A DNA stretch of 34,092 nt from Massilibacteroides sp. (GTDB lineage Bacteria; Bacteroidota; Bacteroidia; Bacteroidales; Tannerellaceae), in contig JAQVZS010000027.1 in NCBI GenBank assembly GCA_028708075.1, forward strand, positions 1-34,092, read 5' to 3'. The translations under genes were made by a program, and so were the position numbers. Under the pieces are notes generated by a model. It saw nothing but the letters and a program-made list of their open reading frames with translations, was not told the origin of the DNA and did not search any database. This document shows, piece by piece, positions 25,951 through 34,092 of the stretch (positions within the stretch are counted from its first letter, which is position 1; every line of letters begins with the position of its first letter).

Positions 25951-27354
25951 TTAAATCGCAAATTTAGACTTCCTGTGAATCCATTGTCCCCGCGTAAAGT
26001 CAGGAAAATCAACCAAAGCCCCACCACGGGCAATAGACATTTCCGACAAACCGGAAATAGCACTCCAAGCAGCAGCATCGTAACAATCCATCGGAGCCGG
26101 CTTTTTATTCCGAATGGCATCAATTAAATCGTACATCATTATATAATCCATTCCACCATGTCCGGCTTCCCTTGCCTGCACTTCTAAAGTACTCCACAGT
26201 TTATGATCATATTTTTTGAACCATTCTTCCGAATCATCCCAAGCATGCGGTTTCGACTGGCCTTCTACATACACATGATTGCCATCATTCATCCATAAAC
26301 CTTCAGTCCCCTGAACACGAAACCCTAAAGAATACGGACGGGGAGAATTCGTATCATGCGTAACAATCACTGTTTGACCATTAGCGCATTTAATCATGGA
26401 AGTAACAATATCTCCCAAATTAAAACGAATGCCGGCCAATTCATGGTCGCGACCACCTTTATCTACAATAAATTTGTGCAAGCCACGCGATTGCGTAGCC
26501 ATCGCACTAAGCGACAAAAAACGATTCCCCCGATTTATATCCAGGCAGTTGGCTACAGGACCTATACCATGAGTAGGATAAATATCCCCATTACGCGTAA
26601 CAGAGTGCTGTGTACGCCATTGAGCTTCAGCAAAGGCAGTTGGCCCCATGCGCAATTCACCACCTTCTTTGTAAGAATAACTCTTCCCATCATTAAATTT
26701 AACATCTCGTAAATCATGCTGGTAACCACACGTCCCATGCAGAATTTCGCCGAACAATCCTTGGCGCACCATATTCAGCGCAGCCATACAATCCCGGCGA
26801 TAGCATACATTCTCCATTATATTCAGCTGACTTCCGGTTGCTTCTGAAACATTGACCAGATCCCAACATTCTTCTACCGTATTCGCAGCCGAAACCTCTA
26901 CTCCTACATACGGTACGCCCGCTTTCATTGCCGCGACCGACATCGGCACATGCCATTCCCACGGACTGGCTATAATCACACAATCAAATTCTTCATTATT
27001 TAACATCTTCTCAAATTCACGCTCATTTCCGGTATAAACCTTAGGTGCCGGCACATTAAATTTAGCAATATGATTCAAGGTCCTTTCCAAAGGGCCTTGT
27101 TGTATATCGCAAATAGCTACAATTTTATTCCCAGGAATAGCCAATACATTATTAATATGTTCCTGACAACGCGATCCGGTACCAATAAAACCAAAGCGTA
27201 ATTTTCCATCGGCTTTTTCGGCAGACGTCTTCTTTTGTTGCACTTCCGATGTAGATACAACTTCCGCCGCCACATTATTCGCGACAGCAAGTCCCGCTGC
27301 ACCAATTCCTGCTGCAGTCACTTTTTTCAGAAATGAACGTCGTGTGTTTTCCAT
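25951..27354 (-). CDS. Gfo/Idh/MocA-family protein, GH109-type glycosidase (probable alpha-N-acetylgalactosaminidase)
   Basis: This 467-aa protein carries a Tat-type signal (NTRRSFLKKVTAAGIGAAGLA), then a Rossmann fold with LRFGFIGTGSRCQEHI as NAD-binding loop. The block NVCYRRDCMAALNMVRQGLFGEILHG and the motif YPTHGIGPVANCLDINRGNR match GH109 glycosidases, which use tightly bound NAD to cleave alpha-linked GalNAc by an oxidation-elimination route. Later blocks QTVIVTHDTNSPRPYSLGFRVQGTEG, given here as landmarks, and GHGGMDYIMMYDLIDAI also fit. Length is normal. It lies 195 bp downstream of susD behind a strong stem-loop and has its own promoter (27385-27416). Likely substrates are mucin or blood-group-A-type glycans; other alpha-linked hexosamine activities are possible. 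A YceI stump follows in frame. Confidence 0.85.
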   Translation of the reverse strand: MENTRRSFLKKVTAAGIGAAGLAVANNVAAEVVSTSEVQQKKTSAEKADGKLRFGFIGTGSRCQEHINNVLAIPGNKIVAICDIQQGPLERTLNHIAKFNVPAPKVYTGNEREFEKMLNNEEFDCVIIASPWEWHVPMSVAAMKAGVPYVGVEVSAANTVEECWDLVNVSEATGSQLNIMENVCYRRDCMAALNMVRQGLFGEILHGTCGYQHDLRDVKFNDGKSYSYKEGGELRMGPTAFAEAQWRTQHSVTRNGDIYPTHGIGPVANCLDINRGNRFLSLSAMATQSRGLHKFIVDKGGRDHELAGIRFNLGDIVTSMIKCANGQTVIVTHDTNSPRPYSLGFRVQGTEGLWMNDGNHVYVEGQSKPHAWDDSEEWFKKYDHKLWSTLEVQAREAGHGGMDYIMMYDLIDAIRNKKPAPMDCYDAAAWSAISGLSEMSIARGGALVDFPDFTRGQWIHRKSKFAI

Positions 27355-27384
27355 TTTTTATTATTAAGTTTATGTTCAGTCAAA

Positions 27385-27416
27385 CAAATGTAAAAGAATA
27401 GTTTTGGAAATTCAAA
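27385..27416 (-). promoter_or_regulatory. Complete Bacteroidetes promoter for the GH109-type gene
   Basis: On the minus strand TTTG (27416-27413) is followed after exactly 20 bp by TACATTTG (27392-27385), matching TTTG-N19-21-TAnnTTTG. The -7 box ends 30 bp before the ATG at 27354. It is the best promoter in the window and shows that the gene can be expressed apart from susCD. Confidence 0.7.
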
Positions 27417-27477
27417 TAAAACACATTTGATTTATTTCTAAACAATTTTCAATTAATTTATCAACCACTATTACCAG

Positions 27478-27531
27478 TTTTTTAAGAAAGAATATCCCAG
27501 CTAATCAGCAAGGATATTCTTTCTTAAAAAA
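27478..27531. terminator. Perfect 20-bp inverted repeat between susD and the GH109-type gene
   Basis: Positions 27478-27497 and 27512-27531 are perfect 20-bp inverted repeats around a 14-base loop. The stem is A/T-rich with a GGATATTC core. On the minus strand it starts 19 bp after the susD stop. There is no free T-run past the stem, so it may work as a terminator through its T-rich arm or as a 3' mRNA-stabilising hairpin that lowers expression of the downstream gene relative to susCD. Confidence 0.6.
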
Positions 27532-27549
27532 ACAGTATAATCCTTTGAC

Positions 27550-29211
27550 TTATTGTCCACTAAAAGGATTCTGATCTGAATTACTAATAGATTCGTTATT
27601 CGCTAATTCCAATTGAGGTATTTGCATAATAAAACGATAATCATTAGATAATAATGTCCCTTTTGGTTGTGCATCAGCTCCATTATAACCATCAAGCTGT
27701 GCTAAGCCTGAAGAAAAATGGCCAGCAAGGTTAGAGGCTGTTGCTCCATAGCGTACCAAGGGTTGTTGCAAACGAAGTAAATCATAAATACCAACAACAC
27801 CTTCTCCTAATAATTCTTTACGACGCTCAATATATATATTATCTAGTAAAGCAGATTTTTCTGTCACAGTAGTCAGTTTAGCATCACGTGCACTTTGCAG
27901 CATATTTAGATGGGTTAATGCTTGAGCCGTGTTTCCCAAGTTAGCCTCTGCTTCTGCCATTATTAACAACATCTCAGAGCCACGCATTAAAGGTATGTCA
28001 ATATCATATGCGTGAGATTGCTTAGCACCTCCTCCATCTCCATACGTTTTAATCTTATTATAAGCCCAACGAGCCCTTGTTTCTGCATTACCATTTGCTG
28101 TACGATGCCAAAACATTACACCTTTTTCATCAGCATCAGTTACATTTTCAGTTTTAGATGTTTTTGTTCCTCGGAAATCAGTATCGTCAAACAGATCCAC
28201 ATATTTTTGATCAACTAATAAATTGATAAAATTATAAGTTGGGCCATCTTGCATACCCTCTCCATAACTCGGATCTTGATTATACCAAAAACAAAACTCA
28301 ACATTAGAACTGATATTACTCAGATTCGTAAATTTAACACCCCAAACCAACTCTTTACATCCATTTGCCATTAGTTGGTCAAATCCACTATACCATTCTT
28401 CTTGAGTCATTAAAGCACTATATTTAGTATATACAGAAGTGGCCTCAGATAGTGCATTTTGCCAATTTCCCATCACCTGATAAACACGAGCTAATATACC
28501 AGAAACTACTTCTGAATTAATTTTCCATTTTTCTTCTCGTTCGTATTTTGTTAAGTTACTTTTTGCAGTTGTAAGGTCTTCAATAATTTGTTCGTAACAA
28601 GCAGAAACAGTAGAAAATGCGCTATTCGAATCATCAGAGGAGGATGTACGTATAATCACACCTCGTTTATCCTTTGCTATCGCATAAGTCTGTTGATAGC
28701 TCATAATCAAATGAAAATAAGCGATACCTCGCATAGCCAATGCTTGTCCTTTTATCTCATTTTTCTCATATTCTTCTCCAGAAGCTTCAGGCAAAGCATC
28801 TAATATTTGATTTACTTGATTAATTACTTTATACATATTTGTCCAAATACGATCAGCATTTCCAGAAGCCATTGTCCGTTCAGCTAAATATTTATATGTT
28901 GATTCTGGTGAACCTCCATAATTTGTCGTGCTCATTATATCTGCCCCTCCAATATCATAATGCATAAGCAATCCTGTCAATCCTGCATAACAAGCATCAT
29001 TTTGACTACTCGATCCGTTATCACCCAATAATAAACAAGAATAAGCGGAATTTAAAACCATATCGAGTCCTGTCGTAGTAGACAAAACAGCATTCGAAGA
29101 TATTTTTTGTGCATCTTCAGTTGTTAATTGATCATTACATCCGCTAAAAAAAATCGCACAAAAAGCGATTGGTATAAATTGAAGCGTTTTATATATATTA
29201 TTCATATTCAA
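27550..29211 (-). CDS. SusD/RagB-family outer-membrane glycan-binding lipoprotein
   Basis: This 553-aa protein has a lipoprotein signal with the lipidated Cys in FFSGCND (Cys25). The N-terminal SusD-like part includes TTTGLDMVLNSAYSCLL and YKVINQVNQILDALPEA, a TPR-type helical scaffold. The C-terminal SusD/RagB part includes RGSEMLLIMAEAEANLGN, IYIERRKELLGEG and a final IPQLELANNESISNSDQNPF. SusD proteins cap the SusC channel and bind the glycan at the cell surface. The gene lies 9 bp after susC, as expected for a pair. The ligand is not readable from sequence. The gene looks A/T-richer than the core genes on the left of the window. Confidence 0.94.
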   Translation of the reverse strand: MNMNNIYKTLQFIPIAFCAIFFSGCNDQLTTEDAQKISSNAVLSTTTGLDMVLNSAYSCLLLGDNGSSSQNDACYAGLTGLLMHYDIGGADIMSTTNYGGSPESTYKYLAERTMASGNADRIWTNMYKVINQVNQILDALPEASGEEYEKNEIKGQALAMRGIAYFHLIMSYQQTYAIAKDKRGVIIRTSSSDDSNSAFSTVSACYEQIIEDLTTAKSNLTKYEREEKWKINSEVVSGILARVYQVMGNWQNALSEATSVYTKYSALMTQEEWYSGFDQLMANGCKELVWGVKFTNLSNISSNVEFCFWYNQDPSYGEGMQDGPTYNFINLLVDQKYVDLFDDTDFRGTKTSKTENVTDADEKGVMFWHRTANGNAETRARWAYNKIKTYGDGGGAKQSHAYDIDIPLMRGSEMLLIMAEAEANLGNTAQALTHLNMLQSARDAKLTTVTEKSALLDNIYIERRKELLGEGVVGIYDLLRLQQPLVRYGATASNLAGHFSSGLAQLDGYNGADAQPKGTLLSNDYRFIMQIPQLELANNESISNSDQNPFSGQ

Positions 29212-29220
29212 ACTATTTAC

Positions 29221-32200
29221 TTAAAATGAAACTTGTACACCTCCCATAAATACTCGTCTTGCACTCTGAATACCATTATCAGAATTTGCATTACCATTAT
29301 AGTTATTTCCGATCAATCCTGTTTCCGGATCATTATGACGGTTAGCAGCTGACCCCAATGTCCATACATTATCTCCACTTACATATACACGCACATAGGA
29401 CAAATGCAATTTATTAATAAGTGTACGAGGTAAAGTATACCCAATTGTGATATTTCTCAAACGATAGTAATCATTATCAAACAAGTAAAAGTCTGATCCT
29501 TTTCTCGTGCTTGAATAGTCATCGGCAGACCAACGTGGAAAAAGAGCGTTATCTCCTGGTTTCATCCAAACTTTTCCTTCTACTAAATCCTGAATTATTC
29601 CAACCCCATTACGAACGGTTGTATTTTCAAGATAAACATAGTCGTATATTTTAGAACCAAAAGAGGCATACCACATCATAGAAAAGTCAAAATCTTTCCA
29701 TTTAACACTATTCGTTATAGAACCAAATGCTTTAGGAATTGCACTCCCACACCATTGATAATCATTAGTTGTCACATCTGAAAAATTCTCTGTCATTTTC
29801 CATGCGTTTTCACCGTCTCTAACCCAATAGCGCATATTTCCATTTTCAGGATTTACCCCTGCGTTTTTCGACATATAAAACTCGTATAATGATTTCCCTT
29901 CTTCTAAACGGTAATTGGCAACTCTATTCGTATACGTATAAGCTCCACCCGGGAGATAAGTTACTTCATTTTTTAATGTTGAAATATTAAAATCAATCAT
30001 CCATTGAAGATTTTTTGTACGAACAGGAATTACATTTAAAGTAAATTCAAAGCCTTCATTCCTCACATTCCCTAAATTAGTGTTTATTCCAGTAGCATCT
30101 CCCACTTGAGCAGATAGAGGAAGATCCTTGTAATATAATAAATCGGCAGAATTGCGAGCATAATATTCTAAAGTACCACTCACTCTATTCCAAAGGCTAA
30201 AATCAACAGCTCCATTAAATTGTTTATTTCTTTCCCACTTTAATTCGGGGGTTCCTATTGTTGAAGGTTTATATCCCGATTTTCCATAAAAATTATTCGA
30301 GGCATAATAGGATTGATATGCATACCAAATTTCATCTCCTGTAGAACCATCACCATTTCTGGCAAACAATTTATCATTACCAGACGTACCATAACTAGCA
30401 CGAAGAGCTAAATTATCCAACCAATCGTTAGTAGATTCCATAAATGCTTCTTTAGAAAGACGCCAAGAAGCTCCTACTGAGAAGAAATTTCCCCATCGGC
30501 TAGTTTTACTAAAACGAGAAGAGCCGTCTCGCCGAAAAGAAGTAGATAGATAGTATTTACTTGCATAATTATAATCTGCTTTTCCAAAGAAAGAAAGTAA
30601 TGCATAACGAATACGGTTAGAATCTATAGACCAGTTTGTCGTTGTTGAAGATAATTCAAACTGTGCCATTTGCATTATGCCTTCTCCATAACCATAATTA
30701 TACTGTTGGTTAAAATGATAATACTCCTGTCCGAACAAAACATTAAAAGCATGTTCGCCAAACGTTTTATCCCATGTTAATAAGTTATTCCAAGTTACAG
30801 AAGTTGTTTTATAATTTGCTCTGGAAGCATTACCACCATTCGTTTTTACGGTCACACCATAAGGTTCTAATTGATCTCCACCATGGATAGCTGAGCCATA
30901 AGTATAATTATTCTGCGAATTATCATCTAAACTAATCGCCATCTTATATTTAAAAGAATAAGGCAATTTTATTTCAGTATAATATTGCGCAGCAATAGTA
31001 GAATATTCAGTATTATTAAAATCTTCATCATTTGGATTATCCCAATAATCTCCATTATTCAATACATGAGCACCAAAGAAATTTGCATTATTAATCGCAT
31101 AATCATAAATACGAGCACCCGTTTTCTTCGAATAAACCCAGTCTGTATTATCGGCATTCCTTAAATAGGGAGAGTTTAATGAATTTGAGAACACCAACGC
31201 CCGATTATTTCCATAAGCATTTCTTCGGGCATAACTATAAGCCAAATTACCTCCCATTGACAACCAATCCGTTATTTCAGAACTCACATTGGTACGAAAA
31301 GAATAACGCTTGTAATAATCACGGTTTGAATAACCTTTGTCATCTAAATATCCAATAGAGGTAAAATAACGTGTCTTATCATTATTGGTTGATCCACTTA
31401 GGTCAATCGAATAATCCTGGCGAAGTTTTTTAGAATATACAGCATCATACCAATCCCAATCACTTTTATCCCATACCATCTCTAACTCAGGATTTGTCCA
31501 GCTATTTCCATTACCATCATGTAAAACATATTTACTGGGATCCATATTTTTGAAGGGAGTTACATAAACTGTTTCCCCATTCGAATTGGTGCGAGGTTGC
31601 ACATGGTGTGAAAGTACTGTTTGAGAGGCATAATCTCCTGCATCCTGGGAATTTTTGCCATACTTGTAATATTGATCATTATATATGGCTTGCCAAACAT
31701 TTGTCAATTGTTGATAAGGATTCGCTTTTTGAGGATGCGGTACAGCTATATCTGAAGTCCCCCAAGCTCCCCGAAAATTTACCACGGGTTTTCCTGATTT
31801 ACCTTTTTTTGTCGTAACCATAACAACACCATTTGCTGCACGTGAACCATACAATGATGATGCGGCAGCATCTTTCAACACGGTCATTGATTCTATATCA
31901 GAAGGATTTATGGATGTCAACGTTCCGTCATAAGGCATACCATCCACGACATACAGAGGGGTTGTATTTCCCGACATAGAACTGATTCCTCTAATTTGTA
32001 TCCGCGAATCAGACCCCGGAGCTCCTTCATTATTTATAACACTTACACCAGCACTCATCCCTTGTAATGCTTCTATAAAGCCTGATCCAGAAATCTTTTC
32101 GATCTGTTCTGATTTAACAACACTTGCAGAACCTGTAAATGAGGATTTAGTAGTTGTCCCATAAGCAACTACGACTACTTCGTCTAAGCTATGTGTATCT

Positions 32201-32817
32201 TCTTTCAGGCGAATAATTAAATTGTTGCTCTTGGCTGATACTTCTGAACTCAAATAACCTATATAAGATACAACAAGAGTTGCATCAGAAAATACCTCAA
32301 TCGAAAAATTACCGTCAATATCAGTACTAATACCTGTATTTGTACCTTTGACAAGTATATTTGCTCCAATAATTGGCTCACCAGTAACCGCATCTAACAC
32401 AACTCCAGAAACTCTTTTCGTTTGTTGTTGAGAACCATCAATAGTTCTATCATAGTTATTATTCGCAGTTTTTTCTTTTAACGTTGTTTTGTAAACAATA
32501 ATGCGATTATTATTTACAGTGAAACTAGCTTGTTGGTTTTTAAGGGCGTTTTTCAGAATATCTTCTACTGATCCGCTTTTCAAATCAAATGTTACGCGTT
32601 CATTCAGATCAATATCATTATTCCGGATAAGGAAGGTGTAGTCAAATTGTTCTTCAATTAACTCAAATAAAGTTTTTAATGTTGCACTCTCCATCTGAAT
32701 CGTCATTGTATGTGAACGAAGCGAAGAGGCCAAAGTAAATGTAGACGGCAAAAATAAACCGACAGTCAATAGAACAAAGACCCATTTTCTTGTATTACTA
32801 ATTTTGTTTTTTTTCAT
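29221..32817 (-). CDS. SusC/RagA-family TonB-dependent receptor with N-terminal STN signalling domain
   Basis: This 1198-aa outer-membrane importer has a signal peptide at residues 1-31. An STN domain (about 35-110: MTIQMESATLKTLFELIEEQ, and FDLKSGSVEDILKNAL) contacts the FecR-type anti-sigma factor. A carboxypeptidase-like domain follows (about 130-215: RVSGVVLDAVTGEPIIGANI), then the SusC signature VVVAYGTTTKSSFTGS and a TonB plug with RIQIRGISSMSGNTTPLYVVDG and SSLYGSRAANGVVMVTTKKG. The rest is the barrel, ending in RRVFMGGVQVSF with a C-terminal Phe. The STN domain and the upstream fecR gene show transcriptional control by an ECF sigma/anti-sigma relay. A near-match -7 box (CATCTTTG, minus strand 32851-32858) is 33 bp before the ATG. 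Confidence 0.96.
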   Translation of the reverse strand: MKKNKISNTRKWVFVLLTVGLFLPSTFTLASSLRSHTMTIQMESATLKTLFELIEEQFDYTFLIRNNDIDLNERVTFDLKSGSVEDILKNALKNQQASFTVNNNRIIVYKTTLKEKTANNNYDRTIDGSQQQTKRVSGVVLDAVTGEPIIGANILVKGTNTGISTDIDGNFSIEVFSDATLVVSYIGYLSSEVSAKSNNLIIRLKEDTHSLDEVVVVAYGTTTKSSFTGSASVVKSEQIEKISGSGFIEALQGMSAGVSVINNEGAPGSDSRIQIRGISSMSGNTTPLYVVDGMPYDGTLTSINPSDIESMTVLKDAAASSLYGSRAANGVVMVTTKKGKSGKPVVNFRGAWGTSDIAVPHPQKANPYQQLTNVWQAIYNDQYYKYGKNSQDAGDYASQTVLSHHVQPRTNSNGETVYVTPFKNMDPSKYVLHDGNGNSWTNPELEMVWDKSDWDWYDAVYSKKLRQDYSIDLSGSTNNDKTRYFTSIGYLDDKGYSNRDYYKRYSFRTNVSSEITDWLSMGGNLAYSYARRNAYGNNRALVFSNSLNSPYLRNADNTDWVYSKKTGARIYDYAINNANFFGAHVLNNGDYWDNPNDEDFNNTEYSTIAAQYYTEIKLPYSFKYKMAISLDDNSQNNYTYGSAIHGGDQLEPYGVTVKTNGGNASRANYKTTSVTWNNLLTWDKTFGEHAFNVLFGQEYYHFNQQYNYGYGEGIMQMAQFELSSTTTNWSIDSNRIRYALLSFFGKADYNYASKYYLSTSFRRDGSSRFSKTSRWGNFFSVGASWRLSKEAFMESTNDWLDNLALRASYGTSGNDKLFARNGDGSTGDEIWYAYQSYYASNNFYGKSGYKPSTIGTPELKWERNKQFNGAVDFSLWNRVSGTLEYYARNSADLLYYKDLPLSAQVGDATGINTNLGNVRNEGFEFTLNVIPVRTKNLQWMIDFNISTLKNEVTYLPGGAYTYTNRVANYRLEEGKSLYEFYMSKNAGVNPENGNMRYWVRDGENAWKMTENFSDVTTNDYQWCGSAIPKAFGSITNSVKWKDFDFSMMWYASFGSKIYDYVYLENTTVRNGVGIIQDLVEGKVWMKPGDNALFPRWSADDYSSTRKGSDFYLFDNDYYRLRNITIGYTLPRTLINKLHLSYVRVYVSGDNVWTLGSAANRHNDPETGLIGNNYNGNANSDNGIQSARRVFMGGVQVSF

Positions 32818-32920
32818 AAATATTTGATTTTAATACTCGTGTAATAATTACAAAGATGTTTTCAAAGCAAATGGCACTAACCCAATCTTATCATAGGCAA
32901 AAGTTTTAATGATTATACGT

Positions 32921-33931
32921 TTATTTATCCTTAATTATTAATTCTCCATTTTCGTAAGACCAGATATATTTATCATCCACATCTATCTCGCGGAGAATTT
33001 CATCTAAGGAAGAGTGAGATGAAAAACTACCTGAAAACTTCTCTTTTAATAGCTCTTCACTTAGTATTTTAATATTTACTGCATATTTGCGTTCTAAATC
33101 TTTAACAATATCCTGAAAGTTTTTTTCAGAGAACAATAAAACACCTTTTGTCCAAAGAATTGTATTAGATGCGTTAACGAGTGAGATCCTAGTACTTTTA
33201 CTTTTTTTATCATAACTTAGTGATTCATTCGGCAAAAGAAAGATATTCGCTTTCTTTTGTTCCGTAAACTGCACACTGACTTTCCCTGATACCAAAGCCA
33301 CATCTATAGTTGATTCATTTTTATAAGCTTTTACATTAAAAGATGTTCCGTGTACACAAACTTTGAGATTATCTGAACTTACTTCAAACGGTTTATTGGA
33401 ATCAGGCGTTACTTCAAAATAAGCTTCACCGATTAACTGTACCTTTCTTCTCGTTTTATTGAAATTATTATTATATCTCAAAAAGGAACCAGCATTCAAA
33501 ATAACGGTCGACTTATCTGGTAATACGACTTTGGATTGAGTACCATAAACAGTAGAGATTTCGGTATACTCAGATTTCTGTTGGTTAGACAATGCTTTTC
33601 CCAACCAAAAAAAAGAAATCGATAACGTTATTAATAATAAGACCACTGCTGAAATATTTATCCACATAGGATTTATTTTAAATCGTTTTGGGGATACTAA
33701 ATTTTCAGGCGTATTTAATAATGCACTAAAATGTTCTCTAAAATTAGCTTCCATATCCGATTTGAATATCGGAATATGCGTTATGGCCCACCAATCAGTC
33801 ATTTCAGAAAGGATCTTTTTATTTCCGTCATTTTCCTTAAGCCAATTCAAGAGTATATTCTCTTCAACTGATGTTAACTCTTTTGTAAAGTATTTAAACA
33901 ATAACTCTAAATAGAAATCATTTTTTAACAT
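32921..33931 (-). CDS. FecR-family anti-sigma factor
   Basis: This 336-aa protein has a cytoplasmic N-terminal sigma-binding part (residues 1-90, with FTKELTSVEENILLNWLKEN and the W-rich DWWAITHIP). One membrane helix follows at about 92-112 (INISAVVLLLITLSISFFWLG). The periplasmic FecR domain includes ISTVYGTQSKVVLPDKSTVILNAGS, YFEVTPDSNKPFEV and VCVHGTSFNVKAY. The C-terminal part (FQDIVKDLERKYAVNIKI, ending in YIWSYENGELIIKDK) is the usual Bacteroidetes DUF4974-type tail that meets the STN domain of SusC. It controls the susCD genes 103 bp downstream. The matching ECF sigma factor gene is not in the window; it is expected just beyond the right edge. Confidence 0.95.
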   Translation of the reverse strand: MLKNDFYLELLFKYFTKELTSVEENILLNWLKENDGNKKILSEMTDWWAITHIPIFKSDMEANFREHFSALLNTPENLVSPKRFKINPMWINISAVVLLLITLSISFFWLGKALSNQQKSEYTEISTVYGTQSKVVLPDKSTVILNAGSFLRYNNNFNKTRRKVQLIGEAYFEVTPDSNKPFEVSSDNLKVCVHGTSFNVKAYKNESTIDVALVSGKVSVQFTEQKKANIFLLPNESLSYDKKSKSTRISLVNASNTILWTKGVLLFSEKNFQDIVKDLERKYAVNIKILSEELLKEKFSGSFSSHSSLDEILREIDVDDKYIWSYENGELIIKDK

Positions 33932-34092
33932 AACATTAAAGTTGTTATTATAACGTAACTGAAAATATATACACCAAACAAAACAAAAGTGTTTAGATCA
34001 ATTATCCTTTTTCTCAAAAAAAACGTACTATTATATCACAATAAGAACAAAACAAACAACAAAAACACATCATATTAGAACAAGAGCATTAC
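33932..34092. other. A/T-rich region upstream of fecR, possible end of an upstream gene
   Basis: No full gene is seen. A minus-strand stop at 34075-34077 is preceded by codons VMLLF up to the window edge, which could be the last residues of the expected ECF sigma factor, but five codons prove nothing. A near -7 match (CACTTTTG, minus strand 33984-33991) may belong to fecR. Confidence 0.2.

Noticed and set aside
34075-34092. End of an ECF sigma factor gene
   Set aside because: Only five codons precede the stop at the edge, too few to assign, although such a gene is expected upstream of fecR.
1-34092. Phage, integrase, insertion sequence, tRNA or rRNA
   Set aside because: No frame resembles a transposase or integrase, and no tRNA- or rRNA-like sequence was recognised by eye; short RNAs could be missed.

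Overview
The window is a stretch of chromosome from an anaerobic member of the Bacteroidales (Bacteroidetes). Several things point there: a FecR-linked SusC/SusD pair, a menaquinone operon with a HAD-hotdog fusion, an rseC-rnf operon followed by galE, outer-membrane carboxypeptidase-regulatory-domain barrels, and -7 boxes of the Bacteroidetes type (TAnnTTTG) upstream of most transcription units. The exact genus cannot be fixed from sequence alone; a Tannerellaceae/Porphyromonadaceae-like gut bacterium is my guess.

Layout. 1-89 (-) is the start of nspC, cut by the window edge, divergent from plsC (228-959). 1020-7984 (+) is a tight menaquinone operon: a HAD phosphatase fused to a DHNA-CoA-thioesterase-like hotdog domain, then menF, menD, menB, menC and menE, with overlapping or nearly touching ends. 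msrA (8037-8537) has its own promoter inside a palindrome. A cluster of four 22-bp repeats at 8606-8693 forms the terminator between msrA and the convergent operon 10885-8771 (-), which encodes an unrecognised 250-aa protein, a GtrA-family membrane protein and a membrane-anchored family 2 glycosyltransferase. 11088-12647 (+) is a secreted beta-rich protein (DUF3078-like). 12747-17639 (+) is the Rnf operon rseC-rnfB-rnfC-rnfD-rnfG-rnfA. The subunit gene rnfE, expected between rnfG and rnfA, is absent: only 18 bp separate them. galE (17668-18702) follows and ends in a clear terminator.

From 18772 to the right edge everything is on the minus strand and looks accessory. A unit transcribed from 25629 to 18983 encodes an outer-membrane barrel protein, a LytS-type histidine kinase, a LytTR response regulator and a second barrel protein. 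Further upstream is a small polysaccharide-utilisation-type locus: FecR anti-sigma factor (33931-32921), SusC (32817-29221), SusD (29211-27550), a strong 20-bp stem-loop, and a GH109-type Gfo/Idh/MocA protein (27354-25951) with a full TTTG-N20-TAnnTTTG promoter of its own.

Two C-terminal gene stumps sit flush behind stop codons in this half. About 52 codons of a YceI-family protein directly follow the GH109 stop codon in the same frame, and about 69 codons of an unidentified protein directly follow the second barrel gene. They look like scars left when modules were inserted or replaced.

How it fits together: the men operon supplies menaquinone for anaerobic respiration and Rnf would couple ferredoxin and NAD to an ion gradient, although the missing RnfE makes its state uncertain. 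The right half handles sensing and import of glycans or other ligands at the cell surface. No rRNA, tRNA, CRISPR array, transposase or integrase was seen.
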